DNA from: Orychophragmus violaceus
Taxonomy: Eukaryota > Streptophyta > Magnoliopsida > Brassicales > Brassicaceae
NCBI GenBank assembly: GCA_030180135.1
Contig: CM058239.1
Span: 43,907,270-43,971,269, forward strand
Direction of reading: 5' to 3'
Length of the DNA: 64,000 nt
Shown here: in pieces, positions 56,953 to 64,000 of the stretch
How positions within the stretch are numbered: the first letter of the stretch is position 1
Layout of the letters: each line of letters begins with the position of its first letter
Translations under genes and position numbers: made by a program
The notes under the pieces: model-generated
The model's database searches: none
What the model saw: only the letters and a program-made list of their open reading frames with translations
What the model was told of the DNA's origin: nothing

Positions 56953-57323
56953 GATGAAAGCACCTCAGCTGAGGAAAGCTGTCTAAATTACAATGGCTGA
57001 TCTCATAGAAATGTATTCTCCATTGCGGATGAAAGCATCTCAGCTGAGGAAAGTTGTCCAAGTAAATGCTAAATAGTTGAGACCAATAGGTATGTCTCAA
57101 GGATGAAAGCACCTCGGCTGAGGAAAGCTGTCCAAACTTCAAGTTAAAATAAGAATAAGTGAGCTACCTTTTCACAAGAACACTAGTAGACATTCTTCCA
57201 ATGTCACAAAAGTAAGAACGAAAAGACTCAGCAACGGTCTATCTCAGGATACTCAATTCTTTGGAACGCTTATGAGATAGGTTAGACATGATGAAAGCAT
57301 CTTGGCTAAGAAAAGCTGTCTGT
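56953..57323. repeat. Four copies of a 34-bp module with a 12-bp palindrome
   Basis: GATGAAAGCACCTCAGCTGA and onward (ending GGAAAGCTGTCYAA) occurs at 56953-56986, 57028-57061, 57102-57135 and, more diverged, 57290-57323. The core CCTCAGCTGAGG is a perfect palindrome in the first copy and is changed by one or a few bases in the others. Spacing is 75, 74 and 188 bp. The array lies in the non-coding gap between the two long frames of the element. Confidence 0.92.
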
Positions 57324-57795
57324 CATATTTCCTACTTTTATATGAGATAGCCTCATGTGGGGCACTGTGCATCAGTGGTGTTGATATACTCTTAGACAAG
57401 AGAGTTCTTTTTACTTTTCCTTATGGTTCTTAACAAGTATGTTTTTATTCTTGTCAGATTCTCTCAGGGTTAAGTGTTTCAATGATCAAAGAAGTCTTCT
57501 CATGCTTATAAATCATCAGTGGTCGGTTTTTATAATGTTATATTTTAAATGGGAACCGAAAATTATGGGCTTGGGTTGGATTTAGTTATCTAGGTTGAGA
57601 ACGAAGTGTTTATACTTCTTTAAGCCCGTCCTTTTTGTCCTTCTTATGCGTTACTAACACCTTCAAGCCCATAAGAGGCCTTTTAGGGTTGGCTCTCGTT
57701 TCAGATTTCAAAAGAAAAGGAAGAGATTGAAGGTGTGTTACGCAGCCGCGCATTTGTGTTTGTGAGAAATCTCTTTCTTCAACTAAGACCCCAAG

Positions 57796-59319
57796 ATGTC
57801 GACACCACTCTGTCGATCTACTCGATCTCAGACAACCAAACTCATGGCAGCATCATTTGAAGCCGAGCGTCGTCGGAACAAAAGTAATCAAAAGGAAATT
57901 GATACACCAACGGTGGACTTAACTCAGACCGATGCACCACGCCGAGTTGCTCAACGAGTAAGTGGGTCTTCATCAAATAATCGACAACTAATGCTGATTG
58001 AAGCTCACTCACCAGAACCAAATCGACATGCAACTCTTCGAAGTGACTGTCATCAGTCTAACATGCAATCTCAGTCTGGAAAAGAGCCCGAAGGTAGTTC
58101 TCGTCAGTCTCAGCGCTCCGAAGGAAGTCATCATAAATCGAATCGTGTTGGGAAGAAGTCCGAAGGCACTACTAAACGCTCCCATAGATCCGGGAAAGAG
58201 ACAGCACCACCATCTCCAGAGACAGACGACTGGGAGACTGGAGATGAAGAACTTGCTTCCGACCACAAACCTCCGTACTGGAATTTTGAGGAGCATTACA
58301 CCTCTAACAGAAAGGTATTCTCTGACCTAGTCTTAAAATATCCAGAGATGGTGAGTGTAGATACTCAACCATTGAACTCACGATTCTCATCGCAAAAAGC
58401 CAAGGATCGATATGCAAACTTGAAACTGCAGGCATTTCTAGATCAAAAACTTCTCCAGTTGGGAGACTCTAAGCTTAGAGAAGTAAAAGAGTTCATTGAC
58501 AAAGCTGGTTTGATATACACTGTGATTCACGTTTCACCGTATTACCCTCGTCTGGTTAGAGAATTCTTGGCTAATGTACGTGAGTCAGAGGTTCGAGGTG
58601 GCTCTCGGGTAGTCTACGTTCGAGGCGAGATGTATGACTTCACGCCCGCGCTGATCAATCGAATGTTCTTTACATCAGACACAAGGAATTCAGAGGACTG
58701 GAATGAGGAGAACATTGATCAAGCGGTGGCAGTTTTAACAGGTGGGAGACGCAAAAGGTGGGAAGGGGTGCAATCCAAACATCTGCTCTCGAAATTCCAG
58801 GTGCTCTATAAGCTTTGCTGTTCAAACTGGATCCTTAGCTCCAACACTACAACCTTGGTTAGAGAGAGACTGAAGTTCCTGTACATGCTGTATCAAGGGA
58901 AATACTTCAACTTCGGGGTTCTGGTGTATGATCAGATCATGGATATGGCACAAGCTCCACAAGCAGATCGGAAGATTATCTTCCCAAATCTGATTTTTCA
59001 GTTGCTTTACTTTCAAATGGATGTGAATGTATTATCACCAGATGGAGCACCAGTTGGGTATCCTATAAATGTCGTACTGGATCCCAAAGCAGGTCGTGGT
59101 TCAGACAATGAAGAAGAGGCACAAGCTCCAGACCTTCAACGTGACATCGAAAAGGCCATCAGTGGCCTTCGGTACATTCAGCGTCGGATCGCCAGTATGG
59201 TTCATTCTATCTCTTCACTCTCTTTGATGACTTATAGTGATCTTTGTCTAATGTGTGACCAACTCAGGGGGAGAATATCCACAGTATCCAAATACATGTG
59301 CAAGGAGCTCCAGCATTGA
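57796..59319 (+). CDS. Putative plant transposon protein (Transposase_32-like), third ORF of the Sirevirus-like element
   Basis: An intact 507-residue frame from ATG 57796. Residues 1-150 are basic and Ser/Gln-rich (RSTRSQTTKL, RRNKSNQKE). The middle part resembles the plant-specific 'putative plant transposon protein' domain found in many retrotransposons: YWNFEEHYTSNRKVFSD, FIDKAGLIYTVIHVSPYYPR, LVREFLANVRES, VYVRGEMYDFTPALINRMF, then LKFLYMLYQGKYFNFGVLVY and IFPNLIFQLLYFQ. The C-terminus carries a helical stretch. In Athila and Sirevirus relatives such a gene sits downstream of pol, in the env-like position, and its role is unknown. Here it is open end to end while pol is gone. There is no signal peptide or clear membrane segment. 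Confidence 0.65.
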   Translation: MSTPLCRSTRSQTTKLMAASFEAERRRNKSNQKEIDTPTVDLTQTDAPRRVAQRVSGSSSNNRQLMLIEAHSPEPNRHATLRSDCHQSNMQSQSGKEPEGSSRQSQRSEGSHHKSNRVGKKSEGTTKRSHRSGKETAPPSPETDDWETGDEELASDHKPPYWNFEEHYTSNRKVFSDLVLKYPEMVSVDTQPLNSRFSSQKAKDRYANLKLQAFLDQKLLQLGDSKLREVKEFIDKAGLIYTVIHVSPYYPRLVREFLANVRESEVRGGSRVVYVRGEMYDFTPALINRMFFTSDTRNSEDWNEENIDQAVAVLTGGRRKRWEGVQSKHLLSKFQVLYKLCCSNWILSSNTTTLVRERLKFLYMLYQGKYFNFGVLVYDQIMDMAQAPQADRKIIFPNLIFQLLYFQMDVNVLSPDGAPVGYPINVVLDPKAGRGSDNEEEAQAPDLQRDIEKAISGLRYIQRRIASMVHSISSLSLMTYSDLCLMCDQLRGRISTVSKYMCKELQH

Positions 59320-59741
59320 TGATGGTGATGCTCACTTTGAGCATGATGACTGAAGGAATGGAGCATAAAGTGTAGGAGTGCCTTTTGAGGATACCTCTTT
59401 TTGAGGATACCTCTTTGTTGTAGCAGTCTCTTCTAATAACGTGTGACTTAATTTGGTTTAATCTGTTTATTTTGTTTGACTTAATGCTTCTTTTGTTTTT
59501 CTTTGTCAAGAACTGAAGGTTGTGTTGTTTGTGGTTTATCTATGCTATGAACTAAATAGATTTTCTTTTGTTCTGATCAAACTAAGGATGTATGTTGAAT
59601 TTATCTGATTTAGTTTCTTACTTATCTTGTGCATCAAGATTACATGCAAGTACTCTTCGGATATCTGGTGCATATCTTTGTGATGATTTGACAAGTAGGT
59701 TGAATGAGATGGTGCACACATCCAGACAAAGAAGGGGAGAT

Positions 59742-60220
59742 TGAAAGCTCAAGAAAAAGAAGCCAGGAAGAGTGACTCAAGGTCTGACAAGGATAACACA
59801 AAGTTGTGACGTGGAACACAAGTCAGCAACTCATGGTGTGGACCCAGAGAATATCTTGGGAAGATATTGAGATATGGAAATAAGAGATCGTGGAGAATGG
59901 AATACTCGAGTATATAAGGAAGAAGACCTAATTGAAATTAGGTTAGCCGCTTATGCATAAAAGAGAAAAAACGTGTGTAACACTGAATTGTGGGCGTACG
60001 ACTTAGAAAATTCGGTGAGTGTTTTGAGAGATAAGCAACTGTTGTTGCTTGGTAAGGTTTTGGGTAGCTTTAGGAATTGGTCAGTCTTGATTCACTGGTG
60101 TGAAGTCAAGTAAAACTGATTGAACAAGATTCGTTGTAATTTGTTCAAGAGATTTCTAAATAAGAAGTTGTTTTTGAAAGGTTCCTTTGTATAATCCGTA
60201 GTGTGTTCTCTGCGTTTTCA
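59742..60220 (+). repeat. 3' LTR of the pol-less Sirevirus-like element
   Basis: 479 bp, about 99% identical to 53111-53589, followed by CATAA. Confidence 0.93.
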
Positions 60221-60225
60221 CATAA

Positions 60226-60443
60226 AACCGTTATGAGCGAAGCAGATACATATTCACCCTAACTTGATGATGAAGCCATGAAACGCTGGACCATTTGCAC
60301 AAGTGGTGATTACACAAGTGAATGTTCTTGAAGTCGTTTATGGCAACTGAGAAACTCCTGTTGCAACTCCCATGAAAACCGTGAGAATCAAAGCAAGAGA
60401 AGGAGAATGCTCGAAAAACTAAAACTTTGAAAAATGGCGCCAT
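60226..60443 (-). pseudogene. PPR pseudogene, 5' part with presumed organelle-targeting start
   Basis: The minus-strand ATG at 60443 opens MAPFFKVLVFRAFSFSCFDS, an Arg/Ser/Phe-rich, acid-poor start of the kind that targets mitochondria or plastids. Around residue 50 the PPR-like reading moves to another frame (CANGPAFHGFIIKLG near 60310-60265), so a frameshift is present, and a TGA follows in that frame. The sequence runs into the CATAA duplication at 60221-60225 and continues at 53110. Confidence 0.72.
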
Positions 60444-60835
60444 ACCCCATTTCTTTTATAGTCACACACACAGGCTTGTCAATCAACGTAACATTGTACT
60501 TTGAAAATATCGTTTCGGTTCACTTTATAAGATTAGATATACTAGCATTTTACACACTTCCAGAGCCGACAAAGGTTTGAAATTTCAAGCCAAAACGATA
60601 AGATTCAATAAACTTGGACAACAAAACAGAAGAATCTAGTGGATTTGTCATATTTAATATTTAGTTGAAAATCTGAACTTGTATCAAATGTAGAATAGGT
60701 TCAAAACTAATCATCACAAAACTAGAAACCATAAAACATCAAGTCACTATTCAATACGCAAAAAGGTAACAATAAACTCTGAAACTGGCAATAAAAGATA
60801 AAAGCAACAGAATATGATCTCGTTTAGGGCTTTGT

Positions 60836-61961
<1,126 letters not shown>

Positions 61962-61984
61962 TCAAAGGCGTCTCTCGAATTAGC

Positions 61985-62062
61985 AGAAAATATCCTATAT
62001 ATGCATACTCTAGGGTTTCTGATGACGCACAAATTGGGCTGAACCCTAGATTATGGCCCAAT
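61985..62062 (-). promoter_or_regulatory. RPL32 promoter: site II and telo-box-like elements
   Basis: Reading on the minus strand, TATTGGGCCATAAT (62063-62050) and AGCCCAATTTG (62040-62030) contain site II-type TGGGCY words. GAAACCCTAGAG (62020-62009) is a telo-box-like element, and a second AACCCTA-like word lies on the opposite strand at 62042-62048. A TATA-like CATATATAGG follows at 62004-61995. Site II with telo boxes is the known signature of plant ribosomal protein and cell-proliferation promoters. Confidence 0.75.
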
Positions 62063-62785
62063 AATTTTTTTTCCGGGCTTCTACTATAAAAATTATAAAA
62101 ACGAAACCCTGTGGGCCACTTAAGATTTTCTTCTTTTTTTTTTTCTTGCCAAATTCAAAATAATCAACCTGATAATCAATTGAATATGTGAGACACAGTG
62201 ATGAGTAAAAAACTCATGGTCGTAAACACGCTAAACGCTAGGGACAGGTCGGACCTAACGAATTGTCAAAAAATCGGACTAAATACAAAAAATATATAAA
62301 GCAGATTTTTTTTGATATTTTATATGTAAAACACACAAATTTTATATGGTTAAGGAAATAAGTTTTATAACAAAAATATAAATCCAAATGTAATATAAAA
62401 AATGATTGTTATAACTTCTAATACACATTTACTATCAAAATAAACAAAAGAATAACCATTTTCAATTCACAAGATATACAAAAAAATAATGTTTTAGTCT
62501 TAAGAACATACAAAAGCATAACAAAGATTGTAATCATTCAATATTTTGTTTTTGAAAGATCAAAGTTATCTTAGTGAAGTGGATTTGTAAATGTGTTATA
62601 AGATTTGATTTGTACACCTGAAAAAAGAATGTAAAATCATCAATAGATAAATACAAATATAATAAGTCAATAACAAAGACATGATTACGGTTCATTCTAA
62701 TCATTTCAAAGCACCGAACAAAGACATTCTAATCAGTACAAAACCCATAACCAAGATATGTTCATTACAAAACACAGAGCCAATA
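62063..62785. other. AT-rich spacer, no gene seen
   Basis: Low-complexity AT sequence between the RPL32 promoter and the LTR of the right-hand gypsy element. No coding domain or RNA gene was recognised. Confidence 0.6.
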
Positions 62786-63149
62786 TGATGTAGCACCATC
62801 TACGACTTATGGGCCTTGGTGTTGAGTCGGTTAAACGTGTTACGTTGGACTTATTTAAGTTTATCTTTTTGTTTTGGTGTTTTATTATGAGAATAATTAT
62901 AAATCCCATAAGATATTCTCTTTTGATTTTCTAGTTAGACATCTTTAGCTTTATAAGAAGAATGTAGGAACAATTGTAAGGGACTTTTGATTTGATTTAA
63001 GAATTACAGTTTAAAGCTTTTACAAGCATAAGAGGAGGACTCTTAATTTCTACTTGTCGCTGAGAGTATCATCGTCTAAGTAGCTCCGAGTTCGATCATT
63101 CTATTCTAGTATCGATCGATCTCTAACCCTAGCTTCCGCTTCTCTATCA
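62786..63149 (+). repeat. Probable 5' LTR of a gypsy element running off the right edge
   Basis: 364 bp from TGATGTAGCACC to CTCTATCA, followed after two bases by TGGTATCAGACACGG (63152-63166), a tRNA-Met type primer binding site. The partner LTR is outside the window, so the left boundary is inferred from TG alone. Confidence 0.6.
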
Positions 63150-63196
63150 GTTGGTATCAGACACGGAACGTTCTGGGATTTAATTCATCTTTCACC

Positions 63197-64000
63197 ATGC
63201 CTCCTTAACCACGCAACAGTTCAAACACAACTTCACGCGATGCGGTTACGGCGGATTGGACAGAGATGAGACAAACAATTCTTGATATGCAAGAGAATAT
63301 GCAAAATACGATGCAAGCATCGATTATGCAGCTGGGAGACATGCTTGCTCAACGATTGGCGGGTCGTAACCCTCTCTATGAGGATCGAGAATCTGATGTC
63401 GACATAAACCCATTCGCGGAGCATAATCAAGGTCGGCATGATCGTCCAAGGGTGAACCCACAAACGGGTCCTATGGGTGATCGTCGAAGAGTTCCTACAC
63501 CGCCCTATGAAGCAAACCACCGTTATTATCCGCAACAGGGTGATCACCAACGTTTTGATCAGGAACGTTTTGAGCAACAACAGTTTGACTATGGTGAGCA
63601 TCACCATCGCAATTATCATGATGATGGTAGAGGATATCATCAAACTAAATCGTGGGAGTCCAGCTTTAAGGTGGAGATACCAGAATTTAATGGCGGTGCA
63701 AGAGGTGAGGCTGTACTCGATTGGATGGTATCCGTCGATGAGATCCTGACGTTCAAACGCGTGCCCGAAAATCAGTGTGTGCCTCTAATCGCAATGAAAT
63801 TCCGTGGTCATGCAGCTTCGTGGTGGAAGCAATTGAAAGCGACACGACGACGTAATGGTAAAGATCCCAGTACGACATGGACGAAGCTCAAGAAACACCT
63901 GAGCGCAACTTTCTTGCCTCATAATTTTGACCGCTTGATGTACACGCGCTTGCAAAATCTCAAGCAAGTGTCCAGGTCGGTCGATGATTACGCCGAGGAG
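63197..64000 (+). pseudogene. Ty3/gypsy gag, partial at the right edge, stop at codon 4
   Basis: ATG 63197 is followed by Pro-Pro and a TAA (63206-63208), after which the same frame is open to the window end (264 codons). The reading has a Gln/Met-rich stretch (TEMRQTILDMQENMQNTMQA), a long His/Arg/Gln-rich linker, then the gypsy gag core: FKVEIPEFNGGARGEAVLDW, IAMKFRGHAASWWKQLKATR, TWTKLKKHLSATFLPHNFDR, YTRLQNLKQVSRSVDDYAEE. These match chromovirus-type gag of plant gypsy elements. Translation from a later Met would avoid the stop, so the gene might still be active. Zinc knuckle and pol would lie to the right. Confidence 0.85.

Larger units (their letters stand above)
53111..60220 (+). mobile_element. 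Sirevirus-like Ty1/copia element lacking pol
   Basis: Two 479-bp LTRs (53111-53589, 59742-60220), starting TGAAAGCTCAAG and ending GCGTTTTCA, are flanked by the perfect duplication CATAA (53106-53110, 60221-60225). I count about six substitutions between them. The primer binding site TGGTATCAGAGCGG is at 53592-53605 and the polypurine tract AAAGAAGGGGAGAT precedes the 3' LTR. It encodes a long gag with a coiled coil and several zinc knuckles, as in Sireviruses, and a separate downstream protein. Protease, integrase, RT and RNase H are not recognisable anywhere in the 7.1 kb. It must have been moved by another element's enzymes. Confidence 0.9.

Noticed and set aside
57796..59319. Third ORF of the Sirevirus-like element as a DNA transposase
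   Set aside because: The family name includes 'transposon protein', but no catalytic triad was seen and its context is an LTR element.

Overview
The window is plant nuclear DNA, almost certainly from a Brassicaceae species. It carries an intron-containing eL32 ribosomal protein gene almost identical in exon layout and length to Arabidopsis RPL32, a five-exon TIR-NBS-LRR (TNL) resistance gene with a C-terminal C-JID domain, and remains of further TNLs and a DYW-class PPR gene. It is a resistance-gene neighbourhood heavily invaded by retrotransposons. Only two host genes look intact: the TNL (12727 to 8626, minus) and RPL32 (61940 to 60836, minus).

Layout. 1-701: 5' end of a minus-strand Ty1/copia element. 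1652-6730: a non-autonomous LTR element of LARD type with a LINE tail inside it. 8626-12727: the TNL. 13196-13839: a hAT-type MITE. 14.7-17.9 kb: decayed gypsy-type material. About 18.3-18.9 kb: a TIR pseudogene. 20116-24868: a copia element with identical LTRs but a broken gag-pol. 27.0-49.5 kb: one minus-strand TNL pseudogene torn into pieces (C-JID at 27.0-27.9, LRR at 45.1-45.4, TIR and start of NBS at 49.0-49.5). It was split by a 17.2-kb Athila-type Ty3/gypsy element (27906-45081), itself hit in its reverse transcriptase by a copia element (32597-39926), and by a LINE ORF1 fragment plus a second, deleted Athila-like element. 49823-52560: a LINE/copia composite insertion with a 14-bp target duplication. 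52.6-60.4 kb: a PPR pseudogene split by a 7.1-kb pol-less, Sirevirus-like element (53111-60220). 60836-61940: RPL32 with a promoter typical of ribosomal protein genes. 62786-64000: LTR and gag of another gypsy element that leaves the window.

The order RPL32 - DYW PPR - TNLs resembles, from memory, the Arabidopsis chromosome 5 region At5g46430-At5g46520 (RPL32B, a PPR gene, and the RPS6/VICTR TNL cluster). I infer an orthologous, transposon-inflated block. Target-site duplications define most insertions exactly and give a nested relative chronology.

Less expected signals are: a palindromic CGATCG-centred word scattered through two unrelated retrotransposon lineages, including inside coding sequence; a pol-less element that keeps long open frames of unknown function; and a 34-bp module with a 12-bp palindrome repeated four times in that element. 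I see no new cellular system, CRISPR array, tRNA or rRNA gene.
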